Below, in pieces: positions 28,922 through 38,052 of a DNA stretch of 64,000 nucleotides (position 1 is its first letter; each line of letters opens with the position of its first letter). The stretch is from the NCBI RefSeq assembly GCF_943193185.1, contig NZ_CALPDE010000006.1, positions 1 to 64,000 of the forward strand. Reading direction: 5' to 3'. This DNA comes from Lactococcus ileimucosae (GTDB lineage Bacteria > Bacillota > Bacilli > Lactobacillales > Streptococcaceae). The position numbers were made by a program, and so were the translations under genes. Under the pieces are notes generated by a model. The model saw nothing but the letters and a program-made list of their open reading frames with translations, was not told where the DNA came from and did not search any database.

Positions 28922-31708
28922 ATGAAAATCAAAGACACATTGAACTTAGGAAAAACTGCTTTCCCGATGCGTGCAGGATTGCCGAATAAGGAGTCAGGCT
29001 GGCAAAAGGGGTGGGCAGAGGCCAAACTTTATGAAGCACGTCAGGAACTTAATGAAGGAAAGCCCTCCTTTATGCTCCATGACGGTCCTCCTTATGCAAA
29101 TGGTAATATCCATGTTGGGCATGCCTTGAATAAAATCTCAAAAGATATTATTGTGCGCTATAAGTCAATGTCTGGTTTCCGGGCACCTTATGTCCCTGGT
29201 TGGGATACACACGGCCTGCCAATTGAGCAACAACTTTCAAAAGCTGGCGTGAATCGTAAAGAGATGGATGTGCTGGATTATCTTGAAGAATGTCGCAAAT
29301 ATGCTCTTAAACAAGTAGATATGCAGAGGGAAGATTTTAAGTCTTTGGGTGTTTTGGCAGAGTGGGAAAATCCATATCTGACACTTTCACCAGAATATGA
29401 GGCTGCTCAAATTCGTGTCTTTGGTAAAATGGCTGAAAAGGGCTATATTTATAAAGGACAAAAACCAATCTACTGGTCTCCTTCATCCGAAAGTTCATTA
29501 GCTGAAGCAGAAATTGAGTATCAAGATGTACGCTCGCCTTCTATCTTCGTTGCTTTCAAGGCTAAGAATGTTAAAGAATTGCTACCAGAAGATGCAGAGT
29601 TTGTTATCTGGACTACAACACCTTGGACACTTCCTGCAAATCTGGGCATTTTTGTCCATCCTGACTATGAATATTCAGTAGTTGAAGTTGGGACACGAAA
29701 GTTTGTTGTTGCTTCAGAAATGCTTAAGCAGGTCTCAGAAACATTGGAATGGGAAAACCCAAGAGTTCTCCAAACAATCCAAGGTTCAGAAATGGATAGA
29801 ATGACTGCACAGCACCCATTTTATGATCGTGAATCATTGGTGATGAATGGGGATTATGTCACTCTTACCTCTGGTACAGGACTCGTCCATACTGCACCAG
29901 GTCATGGTGAAGATGACTATTTCTACAGCCGCAAATACAAACTTGACGTACTTTCACCTATAGACAACCGTGGTTATTATACTGATGAAGCTCCAGGTTT
30001 GGAAGGAGTTTTCTATGACGATGGAAATAAACTTGTGTGCAAATGGCTAGAAGAAAAAGACGCTTTACTTAAACTTGACTTCTTTACCCACAGTTATCCC
30101 CATGACTGGCGGACAAAAAAACCAGTTATTTTCCGCGCCACACCACAGTGGTTTGCTTCCATTGAAGATTTCCGTGAAAATATTCTCAGTGAGATTGAAC
30201 AAGTAAAATGGATTATTCCTTGGGGAAAAACACGTCTGTACAATATGGTACGTGATCGTGGAGATTGGGTTATTTCTCGTCAACGTGCATGGGGGGTACC
30301 GCTTCCTATCTTTTATGCAGAAAATGGAGAAGCTATCATTACACCAGAAACTACGGAACATGTGGCTCATCTTTTTGCTGAACATGGCTCAAAAATTTGG
30401 TTTGAACGTGAGGCAAAAGAACTCCTACCAGAGGGCTTCACACATCCTGGCTCACCAAATGGTAAATTTACAAAAGAAAAGGATATCATGGATGTCTGGT
30501 TTGACTCTGGTTCATCATGGAATGGAGTGCTCAATGCGCGTGATTATCTGTCTTATCCAGCAGATTTGTATCTTGAAGGTTCGGACCAGTATCGTGGCTG
30601 GTTTAATTCCTCAATCACGACCTCTGTTGCTGTCAATGGCGTGTCTCCATACAAGTCCGTACTTTCACAGGGCTTTGTACTTGATGGAAAGGGACGTAAA
30701 ATGTCCAAATCTCTCGGCAACACCATCTTGCCTTCAGATGTTACCAAAAAACTTGGTGCGGACATCCTTCGCCTATGGGTAGCATCTGTTGATACAGAAG
30801 CAGACGTGCGTGTTTCTATGGAGATTCTTAATCAAGTTTCTGAGGTTTATCGAAAAATTCGTAATACCATGCGCTTTTTGATTGCAAATACCTATGACTT
30901 TGACAAGAATACAAATGGTCTTTCTTATGAAAACTTGCGCAGTGTTGATAAATATATGCTTGTGAAGTTCAATGAATTGGTGAAATCAATTCGTGCAGCG
31001 TATGATTCTTATGACTTTATGAGTGTCTACAAACAAGTCATTAACTTCTTAACCAATGATTTGTCAGCTTTCTACCTTGATTTTGCCAAAGATGTTGTTT
31101 ACATTGAAGCAGCAGATGCTGCAGATCGCCGTTCAATGCAAACCGTTATGTATACAATGCTTGCGGACTTAACAAAACTCTTGGTTCCAATCCTTCCACA
31201 TACGGCAGAAGAAATCTGGTCGTATCTTGAAGCTGAAAAAGAAGACTTTGCATATCTCGCAGAAATGCCTGAGGCTAAAGAGTTTACTGATTCAGAAGAA
31301 CTTCTGGGAGAGTGGGAATCATTCCTTGGCTTCCGTGCGAAAGTTCTCAAAGCACTTGAGGAGGCACGTGAAGCAAAACTGATTGGTAAGTCACTTGAAG
31401 CTAAGGTTACAATCTATCCTAACGAAGTTGTTTCAAGTCTTCTTGTAAGTCTTGATGAAAATATCGCACAACTGCTTATTGTTTCTGATTTCTCAGTATC
31501 AAATGAAGAAGCGCCAGAAGCAGCCCTCAAATTTGATGATGTTGCTATCCTTGTAGAGAAAGCGGCAGGAAAAGTGTGCGAGCGTTGTCGCCGAACAGAT
31601 GAAACAGTAGGCAAGGACGAAAATGAGCATCTTCAATCCCTTTGCTCAAACTGTGCTCAAATTGTGAAAAATGAGTTTCCAGAAGTATTGACTGTTGGAT
31701 TTGAATAA
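28922..31708 (+). CDS. ileS: Isoleucyl-tRNA synthetase
   Basis: Class I aminoacyl-tRNA synthetase. 928 residues. HVGH at 64-67 (HIGH motif), the CP1 editing domain in the 200-390 region ([13 protein letters not shown]), KMSKS at 593-597, anticodon-binding domain after about 640, and a C-terminal zinc site CERCRRT ... CSNC. AAAGGTG precedes the ATG. Controlled by the isoleucine T-box upstream. Confidence 0.98.
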   Translation: MKIKDTLNLGKTAFPMRAGLPNKESGWQKGWAEAKLYEARQELNEGKPSFMLHDGPPYANGNIHVGHALNKISKDIIVRYKSMSGFRAPYVPGWDTHGLPIEQQLSKAGVNRKEMDVLDYLEECRKYALKQVDMQREDFKSLGVLAEWENPYLTLSPEYEAAQIRVFGKMAEKGYIYKGQKPIYWSPSSESSLAEAEIEYQDVRSPSIFVAFKAKNVKELLPEDAEFVIWTTTPWTLPANLGIFVHPDYEYSVVEVGTRKFVVASEMLKQVSETLEWENPRVLQTIQGSEMDRMTAQHPFYDRESLVMNGDYVTLTSGTGLVHTAPGHGEDDYFYSRKYKLDVLSPIDNRGYYTDEAPGLEGVFYDDGNKLVCKWLEEKDALLKLDFFTHSYPHDWRTKKPVIFRATPQWFASIEDFRENILSEIEQVKWIIPWGKTRLYNMVRDRGDWVISRQRAWGVPLPIFYAENGEAIITPETTEHVAHLFAEHGSKIWFEREAKELLPEGFTHPGSPNGKFTKEKDIMDVWFDSGSSWNGVLNARDYLSYPADLYLEGSDQYRGWFNSSITTSVAVNGVSPYKSVLSQGFVLDGKGRKMSKSLGNTILPSDVTKKLGADILRLWVASVDTEADVRVSMEILNQVSEVYRKIRNTMRFLIANTYDFDKNTNGLSYENLRSVDKYMLVKFNELVKSIRAAYDSYDFMSVYKQVINFLTNDLSAFYLDFAKDVVYIEAADAADRRSMQTVMYTMLADLTKLLVPILPHTAEEIWSYLEAEKEDFAYLAEMPEAKEFTDSEELLGEWESFLGFRAKVLKALEEAREAKLIGKSLEAKVTIYPNEVVSSLLVSLDENIAQLLIVSDFSVSNEEAPEAALKFDDVAILVEKAAGKVCERCRRTDETVGKDENEHLQSLCSNCAQIVKNEFPEVLTVGFE

Positions 31709-31712
31709 AATA

Positions 31713-31745
31713 AAAGCTTGGTTTTTTATAGACCAAGCCTTTTTG
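31713..31745. terminator. Bidirectional terminator between ileS and the DUF4044 gene
   Basis: GCTTGGT (31716-31722) pairs with ACCAAGC (31732-31738); U-tracts on both strands (TTTTTG on plus, TTTTATTTT on minus) serve both convergent genes. Confidence 0.8.
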
Positions 31746-31773
31746 TTTCATAAAAAACTGCTTCAAGTAGCTT

Positions 31774-31890
31774 TTAAAACGCAGACAGTGCCATAGCTAA
31801 AGAGCTAAAGATAATAAGTACAAGCATTGCAACGACAACAACCATTGTTACTTTTTGAAAAGTGGATTTTTGTTTCTTTTTGTAAGCCAT
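31774..31890 (-). CDS. DUF4044-type small membrane protein
   Basis: 38 residues starting MAYKKKQKSTFQKVTMVVV and ending in one membrane helix. The basic KK-QKSTFQK head before the helix is the DUF4044 pattern I know from lactococci and streptococci. Minus-strand AGAGGAAACT precedes the ATG at 31890. Function unknown. Downstream of the next small gene and probably cotranscribed. Confidence 0.75.
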   Translation of the reverse strand: MAYKKKQKSTFQKVTMVVVVAMLVLIIFSSLAMALSAF

Positions 31891-31959
31891 AGTTTCCTCT
31901 ATATAAATATTATTTCTTTATTCTATACTATTCTAGCAATAAATAAGTAAAATGTCACA

Positions 31960-32142
31960 CTATTTGCCAGTATTCACTTTTGTTTCTTTTGAGGTATCTT
32001 TAGGCTTTAAAAACTTTGCAAATGGATCTTCTTGTTTATCAGAGGTTACAGAAGTTTTATTTGTCTTCAAGTCTTCAGTAGATACTCCTAAATCCTCCAT
32101 CAATTTACCGAAATCATCACGTTTTCTGAAAGTTAATCCCAT
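31960..32142 (-). CDS. SPJ_0845-family small protein
   Basis: 60 residues, no membrane segment, start MGLTFRKRDDFGKLMEDLGV and a Lys/Thr-rich tail. The MGLTF-K-DDF head matches the SPJ_0845 family known from streptococci and lactococci, as recalled. GTAAGGAGAAATATCAAT precedes the ATG. Divergent from tuf. Function unknown. Confidence 0.75.
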   Translation of the reverse strand: MGLTFRKRDDFGKLMEDLGVSTEDLKTNKTSVTSDKQEDPFAKFLKPKDTSKETKVNTGK

Positions 32143-32219
32143 ATTGATATTTCTCCTTACTATTTTCTATATATTTTACTATGAAAAGCTAAAAAAAGCC
32201 AGATAAATTGCAATAAAGT

Positions 32220-32248
32220 TTGCAATTACAAGGAAAATCCAGTATAAT
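32220..32248 (+). promoter_or_regulatory. Strong promoter for tuf
   Basis: TTGCAA (32220-32225), 17-base spacer, TATAAT (32243-32248). Leader of about 70 bases. Confidence 0.8.
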
Positions 32249-32324
32249 GTTAAGGAACGGTAGTTTGTGTAATAGCATAACTGCCTATAAAAAATATATT
32301 TTTTCTCAAAGGAGACATTTTAAA

Positions 32325-33512
32325 ATGGCTAAAGAAGTTTACGATCGTAGCAAACCGCACGTAAATATTGGTACTATCGGACACGTTGACCATGGTAAAA
32401 CTACATTGTCAGCTGCTATTTCTAAAGTATTGGCAGATAAAGGTTTGGCTGCTCAAACTGACTTCGCATCAATCGATGCTGCGCCAGAAGAACGCGAACG
32501 TGGTATCACAATCAACACAGCTCACATCGAGTACTCTACTGACAAACGTCACTATGCTCACATCGATGCCCCAGGTCACGCGGACTACGTTAAAAACATG
32601 ATCACTGGTGCTGCTCAAATGGACGGTGCTATCCTTGTTGTTGCTGCAACTGATGGACCTATGCCACAAACACGTGAGCACATCTTGCTTTCACGTCAAG
32701 TTGGTGTTAAATACCTTATCGTATTTCTTAACAAAGCTGACCTTGTTGATGATGAAGAACTTATGGAACTTGTTGAGATGGAAGTACGTGACCTCTTGTC
32801 AGAATATGACTTCCCAGGTGACGATACTCCAGTAATTGCTGGTTCAGCTCTCGGTGCTTTGAACGGTGAACCTCAATGGGTTGCTAAAGTTGAAGAACTT
32901 ATGGATGTTGTTGATGAGTACATCCCAACTCCAGAACGTGATACTGACAAACCATTGTTGCTTCCAGTCGAAGACGTATTCTCAATCACTGGTCGTGGTA
33001 CAGTTGCTTCAGGTCGTATCGAACGTGGTACTGTTAAAGTCAACGACGAAATTGAAATTGTTGGTATCAAAGAAGATACTAAGAAAGCTGTCGTTACTGG
33101 TATCGAAATGTTCCGTAAAACACTTGAAGAAGGTCTTGCTGGAGATAACGTTGGTGTACTTCTTCGTGGTGTTCAACGTGACGAAATCGAACGTGGTCAA
33201 GTTATTGCTAAACCAGGTTCAATCACTCCACACACTAAATTTGAAGGTGAAGTTTACGTATTGAGCAAAGAAGAAGGCGGACGTCACACTCCATTCTTCG
33301 ATAACTACCGTCCTCAATTCTACTTCCACACAACTGACGTTACTGGTTCAGTTAAACTTCCAGAAGGTACTGAAATGGTAATGCCTGGTGATAACGTTCA
33401 TATCGACGTTGAACTTATCCACCCAGTTGCCATCGAAAAAGGAACTACTTTCTCTATCCGTGAAGGTGGACGTACTGTTGGTTCAGGTATCGTAGCTGAA
33501 ATCAAAGAATAA
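32325..33512 (+). CDS. tuf: Elongation factor Tu
   Basis: GTPase that delivers aminoacyl-tRNA to the ribosome. ATG 32325 with AAAGGAG upstream gives [20 protein letters not shown], the family start; the frame's extension to 32220 is not coding. 395 residues: P-loop GHVDHGKT 19-26, switch [14 protein letters not shown] guanine motif, beta-barrel domains 2 and 3. Codon use is strongly biased (GGT, CGT, GCT, GAA), as for a highly expressed gene. Confidence 0.99.
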   Translation: MAKEVYDRSKPHVNIGTIGHVDHGKTTLSAAISKVLADKGLAAQTDFASIDAAPEERERGITINTAHIEYSTDKRHYAHIDAPGHADYVKNMITGAAQMDGAILVVAATDGPMPQTREHILLSRQVGVKYLIVFLNKADLVDDEELMELVEMEVRDLLSEYDFPGDDTPVIAGSALGALNGEPQWVAKVEELMDVVDEYIPTPERDTDKPLLLPVEDVFSITGRGTVASGRIERGTVKVNDEIEIVGIKEDTKKAVVTGIEMFRKTLEEGLAGDNVGVLLRGVQRDEIERGQVIAKPGSITPHTKFEGEVYVLSKEEGGRHTPFFDNYRPQFYFHTTDVTGSVKLPEGTEMVMPGDNVHIDVELIHPVAIEKGTTFSIREGGRTVGSGIVAEIKE

Positions 33513-33537
33513 TTTATAGAAATAATATTATTTCTTA

Positions 33538-33567
33538 AAAAATCTCGCCTTTGGGTGAGTTTTTTTA
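33538..33567 (+). terminator. Terminator after tuf
   Basis: CTCGCC-TTTG-GGTGAG with one G-U pair, A-rich before and TTTTTTT after. Confidence 0.8.
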
Positions 33568-33774
33568 ATGCTTCTGTATTATCTATGGCGCTAGATGAAA
33601 ATCTACTATCATTTTTTGTAGAAAAAACCATAGAAATTCAGGAACTGCACTATTCTTCCTGAGGGGCGACACCACTAAATATTGTAGTGCTCAAATAAGT
33701 AAAAAGCTGCCCAAAGACAACTTTCTACCTATTTTACTGTAACTCTATTTTAGTGATGAGCACTGCAGGTTGAC
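33568..33774 (+). ncRNA. Possible structured RNA behind tuf
   Basis: No reading frame is credible, but complementary segments are dense: TCTAC/GTAGA (near 33602 and 33619), TTCAGGAA/TTCCTGAG (near 33638 and 33656), GGGC (33663-33666) with GCCC (33709-33712), CACTA/TAGTG (33673-33689), and AGTGCTCA (33686-33693) with TGAGCACT (33757-33764). The last two exclude one another. A strong terminator closes the interval. Whether it is transcribed is unknown. Confidence 0.3.
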
Positions 33775-33807
33775 AAAACCCGAGAAATTCTTTTTCTCGG
33801 GTTTTTC
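33775..33807. terminator. Strong terminator between tuf interval and DUF1831 gene
   Basis: AAACCCGAGAAA pairs with TTTCTCGGGTTT, followed by TTC on plus; the minus strand ends TTTTG, so it may serve the convergent DUF1831 gene too. Confidence 0.8.
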
Positions 33808-33832
33808 AGCTGCTCTCAGAACTCAAGCGTTT

Positions 33833-34177
33833 TTATACTTCAGTCTTTATAAAAATGTCACGATCAACGAAAACATCCATTTGGAAGTAAAATTTGTCTT
33901 GAATGATTTTACTAGCATTTTTAAAAATATTAACATTGCGTAAGCCTGATTTATCAGTGACTGACATTTTAAATCCAGTTAAATCAGGATTGATGATGAT
34001 TTTTAAGAGGAAACCTTGTCCTGAATTTGGAACTTCCTCAAGTATCCGTTTGAATTCAAAATTTCCAACATTGTTTTGAACGAAGGTTGTATCTTTGAGT
34101 GTGAATTTTTTAACGTTATGTGACAACTTGTAGCTGTATTTGCAGTCTTCAAGATGTTTTTCAGTAATAAAAGCCAT
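33833..34177 (-). CDS. DUF1831 protein paired with cysteine desulfurase
   Basis: 114 residues, soluble, starting MAFITEKHLEDCKYSYKLSH; the alpha/beta make-up and position directly behind a NifS-like gene match DUF1831, a Lactobacillales family of unknown function. Two bases separate it from the desulfurase stop, so it is cotranscribed and coupled; a role in sulfur transfer is only inferred from that. Confidence 0.8.
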   Translation of the reverse strand: MAFITEKHLEDCKYSYKLSHNVKKFTLKDTTFVQNNVGNFEFKRILEEVPNSGQGFLLKIIINPDLTGFKMSVTDKSGLRNVNIFKNASKIIQDKFYFQMDVFVDRDIFIKTEV

Positions 34178-34179
34178 AA

Positions 34180-35298
34180 TTATAATGCCCTTTCTTTTAA
34201 TAGTTTAACAAAAGCGTGAACTTCATCTTCGGTAGTGAGTTCTGAAAAGGAAACACGGATATTTTCCTTAAGTTGAGGGGATTGACTTCCATACACCGCT
34301 TCAAGAACATGTGAGGGTTCTACTGTTCCTGCAGTACATGCTGAACCAGTTGAAATGGCTACTCCTGATAAATCAAGCTTTGTCAAAAGCAAATCATGGT
34401 TTCGTCCTGGAAAGCCAAGATTGACAACATGAGGCATGGAGGGACCGAACTCATGGGTATAACAATCTACATCTGAGAGATCTTGAAGTAGAAGAGATTT
34501 GAGTTTTTCGACATGTAAATAGTTGTTGTTCATGTTCTCGGTAGCCAGTTGTAAAGCCTTGGCCATGCCTATGAGAGAATGAAGATTTTCTGTACCTGCA
34601 CGACGTTTTTCTTCCTGCTCACCACCATGAATGATACTGTCAAACTGTAGTTTAGGGCGGTGATAGAGAAAGCCAACACCCTTGGGACCATGAAATTTGT
34701 GACCACTAGCGGAGAGAAAATCTATTTTCAACTCTTCAGGATATACAGGGATTTTTCCTATGGCCTGCACCGCATCAACATGAAAGGCTGCTTGATGATT
34801 TTCTAAAAGTTGCCCGACTTCCCTAATGGGAAGCAGCTGACCGGTTTCATTGTTGGCCATCATCATGGATACAAGAAGTGTATCTTCACGAAGTAGATTT
34901 TTAATCAAATGAGCAGGAAAAGAACCGTCATGTTGCGGGCGAACAAAGGTAACATCAAAGCCATAACGGCTTTTTAAGTAGTTAAGTGCATTAAGTACAG
35001 AAGGATGTTCTATCGCTGTAGTAATGATATGTTTCCCTTTTTGGCGGTTAGCTAAGGCGTAACCAATCAGGGCAGTCGAATTTGATTCGCTTCCACCAGA
35101 AGTGAATGTGATTGTGCCAGGGGGGACATGTAGTGCTTGTGCTACCGTTTCACGTGCTTGACGCACAATTTGACTTGCTTGACGCCCAAAACGATGTGTA
35201 CTGGAAGGGTTGCCAAAGTTGTTTACGAGAACGTCGGTCATAGCTTCAACAACTTCAGGGAGTAGGGGCGTTGTTGCGGCATTGTCTAGGTATATGAT
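34180..35298 (-). CDS. Cysteine desulfurase (NifS/IscS-like) with non-standard start
   Basis: PLP enzyme that takes sulfur from cysteine as a persulfide for Fe-S clusters or tRNA thiolation. The first ATG (35241) gives MTDVLVNNFGNPSSTHRFGR, lacking the conserved head. The same frame continues upstream as IIYLDNAATTPLLPEVVEA, obviously the true N terminus, back to an in-frame TAG. That stretch has no ATG, GTG, TTG or CTG. GAAAGAGAGGG sits seven bases before an ATC at 35298-35296, where the family's initiator Met aligns. With that start the protein has 372 residues, PLP Lys201 in SGHKFHGPKG and the active Cys321 in STGSACTAG. Either AUC (or the next AUA) initiates, or the start codon is mutated or misread. 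Confidence 0.85.
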   Translation of the reverse strand: MIYLDNAATTPLLPEVVEAMTDVLVNNFGNPSSTHRFGRQASQIVRQARETVAQALHVPPGTITFTSGGSESNSTALIGYALANRQKGKHIITTAIEHPSVLNALNYLKSRYGFDVTFVRPQHDGSFPAHLIKNLLREDTLLVSMMMANNETGQLLPIREVGQLLENHQAAFHVDAVQAIGKIPVYPEELKIDFLSASGHKFHGPKGVGFLYHRPKLQFDSIIHGGEQEEKRRAGTENLHSLIGMAKALQLATENMNNNYLHVEKLKSLLLQDLSDVDCYTHEFGPSMPHVVNLGFPGRNHDLLLTKLDLSGVAISTGSACTAGTVEPSHVLEAVYGSQSPQLKENIRVSFSELTTEDEVHAFVKLLKERAL

Positions 35299-35396
35299 TG
35301 AGAATCCCTCTCTTTCCGTCTTATTCTAAAACCTTATTTTAAAAGCTTTTTAGAGATTTTGAATTTCTTCTAAAATCATAAGTTTCCATTACTTCT

Positions 35397-35425
35397 ATCT
35401 TACCATGTTTTACTCTTTTTGTCTG
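35397..35425 (-). promoter_or_regulatory. Candidate promoter for the desulfurase-DUF1831 pair
   Basis: Minus strand extended -10 TGG-TAAGAT (35405-35397) with a weak CAGACA 17 bases upstream. Confidence 0.45.
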
Positions 35426-35525
35426 TAATTCAAACATATTACATAGAAACTTCATAGAAAATGGATAAAATTTCATTGGAAGTGAAAATTTCATTCAGAA
35501 ATCATTAGTTCTTTCAAAAGGCAAA

Positions 35526-35534
35526 TGTTATTAT
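35526..35534 (+). promoter_or_regulatory. Candidate promoter for the YitT-like gene
   Basis: TG 35526-35527, T, TATTAT 35529-35534, about 18 bases before the ATG with AAGGGGG between. Confidence 0.45.
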
Positions 35535-35552
35535 AGAACAAAGGGGGAATTT

Positions 35553-36239
35553 ATGTCAATCATTGGTGTGAAGATAGATAAACAGTTTATCAAGGATTTA
35601 ATTGTTCTTATTATTGGAGTAGGGTTTTATATTTTATCGGTGAGGCTTTTTGTAATACCTAACTATTTAGCCAGCAATGGTATTGCCGGTTTTTCGGTAT
35701 TTGTCGACTTTGTTTTTGGAATAAACCCTGCCTTGACTTTTTTTGTTGTTAATATCCCCTTGTTTCTCTTTGGCTGGAAACTTCTAAGTCGGCGGGAATT
35801 GCTTCTTAGTATCCCAGGAGCGGCGGCTATGAGTTTATGGATGCTGATTTATGAAGCCATGGGAATTGATGGCTTCCAGTTCAGTCAAATTATCTTTGCA
35901 GGAATATCGGATGGCATTTTGTCAGGCATAGGAGCAGGACTGGTCGTTGTATCTGAAGGAACTTTTGGAGGTTCGATACTTCTGAGTCGTATCATGGAAG
36001 ACCGCTGGGAATTTACCATTGATCGTGTACTTTTCGGTATTGATGTTGTCGTTATGGGGCTCTCTTTGGTAACTTACTTGGCCTTTCCTAATTTTGCAGT
36101 TACTCTACTTTCTTGTTATATCTTTAGTAAAGTGACACGTTTTATTGGGAGAAAAGACTATCGTGACAAAGTTTTAGATAAACTGTATTTTAATATTTTT
36201 AGACGGGAGAGGAGAGAAAAAGAAGAAAGAGATTCATAA
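35553..36239 (+). CDS. YitT-family membrane protein, short form
   Basis: 228 residues with five or six hydrophobic segments; the pattern IGVGFYILSVRLFVIPN, LASNGIAGFSV, GISDGILSGIGAGLVV and GGSILLSRI matches the YitT/DUF161 membrane part. Classical YitT proteins (about 280-290 aa) continue with a cytoplasmic DUF2179 domain; this one ends in a charged KLYFNIFRRERREKEERDS tail instead. Function unknown. AAGGGGG precedes the ATG. Confidence 0.8.
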   Translation: MSIIGVKIDKQFIKDLIVLIIGVGFYILSVRLFVIPNYLASNGIAGFSVFVDFVFGINPALTFFVVNIPLFLFGWKLLSRRELLLSIPGAAAMSLWMLIYEAMGIDGFQFSQIIFAGISDGILSGIGAGLVVVSEGTFGGSILLSRIMEDRWEFTIDRVLFGIDVVVMGLSLVTYLAFPNFAVTLLSCYIFSKVTRFIGRKDYRDKVLDKLYFNIFRRERREKEERDS

Positions 36240-36322
36240 ACACATTGTGTAATGGAGGAGCTGATTCTGTTGGAAAGGGTTGGGGCTAAAAATATTGATT
36301 TTTAGGTAAAAGCAAAAATAAA

Positions 36323-36346
36323 ACACGCTTAATTTGCTAAGCGTGT
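36323..36346 (+). terminator. Hairpin after the YitT-like gene
   Basis: ACACGCTTA-ATTTGC-TAAGCGTGT, nine perfect pairs. The U-rich part lies seven bases further on, so termination strength is uncertain. Confidence 0.5.
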
Positions 36347-36445
36347 GATTAAACGTTTTTATTTTCGAGACTTTTGTTCCAACCTTTCTTATGATGTCTT
36401 GCGTTTAAGAAAGATTATGTCATGCTTCTCTTAAAGCAGGAACTT

Positions 36446-36826
36446 TTATTTCTTTTTGCGGCGAAAAAGGCTGAAGAATCTATCGAAAAATCCTTTCTGA
36501 CGAACTACTTTTTCATTTCCGATATATTGACGAATATATTTAAGGACAGTGCCAGAATCTTTTGTGGCAAAGCGCACACGTTGTTCATTGCGGAAGACGA
36601 TGATAAACTGACGTCCAATTTTAACTTTTCCTTTTCGTGAAACGGAAACATCGCCTTCTACACGTTTAATAGAGGCCCAAGGGAATTGCATGTTTTTTTC
36701 AACATTTGCATCATTGAAGAACTCAAAAGCTCTATCTCCAATCATAATTTTACCGTATTCAGCAAAACCTAAGTAAGCGATAGCTGATGTGGTAAAGTCT
36801 ACCTTAGTATTAAGTGATTGTGCCAA
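36446..36826 (-). CDS. manO: DUF956 protein ManO
   Basis: 126 residues, no membrane helix; the DUF956 family is habitually encoded next to the mannose PTS operon and is thought to regulate it. Start is TTG at 36826: minus-strand TTAGGAGC lies nine bases upstream. The C terminus is very basic (FFDRFFSLFRRKKK). A separate promoter and the terminator behind manN suggest partly independent expression. Confidence 0.85.
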   Translation of the reverse strand: MAQSLNTKVDFTTSAIAYLGFAEYGKIMIGDRAFEFFNDANVEKNMQFPWASIKRVEGDVSVSRKGKVKIGRQFIIVFRNEQRVRFATKDSGTVLKYIRQYIGNEKVVRQKGFFDRFFSLFRRKKK

Positions 36827-36859
36827 TTTTTAGTGCTCCTAACGATAGTTAATATCTTT

Positions 36860-36868
36860 ATTATAACA
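36860..36868 (-). promoter_or_regulatory. Promoter for manO
   Basis: Minus strand extended -10 TGT-TATAAT in the gap between manN's terminator and manO. Confidence 0.6.
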
Positions 36869-36882
36869 AAAATAATCTTATT

Positions 36883-36913
36883 AAAAAATCGCCGCTAAGA
36901 CACGACGATTTTG
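36883..36913 (-). terminator. Terminator after manN
   Basis: Minus strand AAAATCGTCG pairs with CGGCGATTTT (one G-U pair), then TT. Confidence 0.75.
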
Positions 36914-36932
36914 TTCTTGTTTTACAATCTTA

Positions 36933-38030
36933 TTAAGCAAGACCTGCAACGTGAAGGATGATACCAAGAACGAACATACCCATGATGATGAACAATGGAG
37001 CATTTTTGTTTTTCCATTTGCGTAAGATCCAAAGAACAAGGAAAGTCAAGAGTAATGCGATAAATCCAGGAATTAATGAATTAAACACGTCTTGGAGAGA
37101 TTGTGTTTGTTCTGGGCTCAAGCCAAGGCCAGATGATACTTGACCTAAGATATGGCTTAATGTAGAACCATCAATCGCGTTAAGTTGATCTACAGTGACA
37201 TAATGTGCGAAACCGTCTTGACCTGCAACACCGTTACCTACGATGTTACCTGCTTGGTCTAACCAATCAAACTTCGCAACACCGTCAGGTGTTGTACCAG
37301 TTTGAGCACCTTGGACCACAACATTACCTGCTTTATCCAGCCATTCACCAACGTATGCACCGTCTGCTAAAGGTTTAGAAGGAAGCATTGCGTTAGGACC
37401 AGTGAAGCTGATGTTAACCCAACGTTGAATCAAGACACCAAGGATGAACATACCAAGGATAGATGCACCTTTAGTAATTTGTTGAAGCATACCACCACCG
37501 AGGTCGCTAGTGATTGCAGTCCCTTGTTTGTAACCAAACTCTTGTGTATACCATAAGAAAGCGATACGGATTGCATTCCAAACAACGAAGAAGAAGATTG
37601 GAGCAATGATAGAACCACCAGTTGCAAGTGATGCAGCGATGGCACCAACGATAGGACGTACTGTGAACCAGAAGACAGGGTCACCGATACCAGCAAGAGG
37701 TCCCATCATACCGACTTTCACACCTTGGATAGCTGCTTCGTCGATTTCGACACCATTAGCGATTTCTTCTTCAAGGGCCAATGTAACACCGACGATAGGT
37801 GCAGCTACATATGGGTGAGTATTGAAGAACTCCATGTGGCGTTTCAAAGCTTCTTTAGCTTCTTCAGAACCTGGTTTGTAGAACTGCTTCAATGCTGGGA
37901 TGATTGAGTAGAGGAACCCAAGGTTTTGCATACGTTCGTAGTTCCAAGAACCTTGAAGGAACATTGAACGGAACATAACGCTTAAACGAGTGTTTTTAGA
38001 AAGGCTAAACTTTTTATTTGTATTTTCCAT
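36933..38030 (-). CDS. manN: Mannose-family PTS component IID, with a large insertion
   Basis: Membrane subunit that with IIC forms the glucose/mannose channel and the receptor of several class II bacteriocins. 365 residues against about 303-307 usually. The N-terminal part (FLQGSWNYERMQNLGF) and C-terminal helix block (LLTFLVLWILRKWKNKNAP) are normal. The extra material is near 212-285, in the external loop, and contains a repeat: EWLDKAGNVV (229-238) and DWLDQAGNIV (255-264). Third gene of manLMN. Confidence 0.93.
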   Translation of the reverse strand: MENTNKKFSLSKNTRLSVMFRSMFLQGSWNYERMQNLGFLYSIIPALKQFYKPGSEEAKEALKRHMEFFNTHPYVAAPIVGVTLALEEEIANGVEIDEAAIQGVKVGMMGPLAGIGDPVFWFTVRPIVGAIAASLATGGSIIAPIFFFVVWNAIRIAFLWYTQEFGYKQGTAITSDLGGGMLQQITKGASILGMFILGVLIQRWVNISFTGPNAMLPSKPLADGAYVGEWLDKAGNVVVQGAQTGTTPDGVAKFDWLDQAGNIVGNGVAGQDGFAHYVTVDQLNAIDGSTLSHILGQVSSGLGLSPEQTQSLQDVFNSLIPGFIALLLTFLVLWILRKWKNKNAPLFIIMGMFVLGIILHVAGLA

Positions 38031-38052
38031 TTTTATAAAATCTCCTTCCTAA

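Noticed and set aside
32220-32324. Extended N terminus of EF-Tu
   Set aside because: Holds the tuf promoter and SD; EF-Tu begins [12 protein letters not shown].
32866-33264. Long alternative-frame ORFs inside tuf
   Set aside because: They follow from strong codon bias in tuf, have no SD and encode Leu/Val-rich nonsense.
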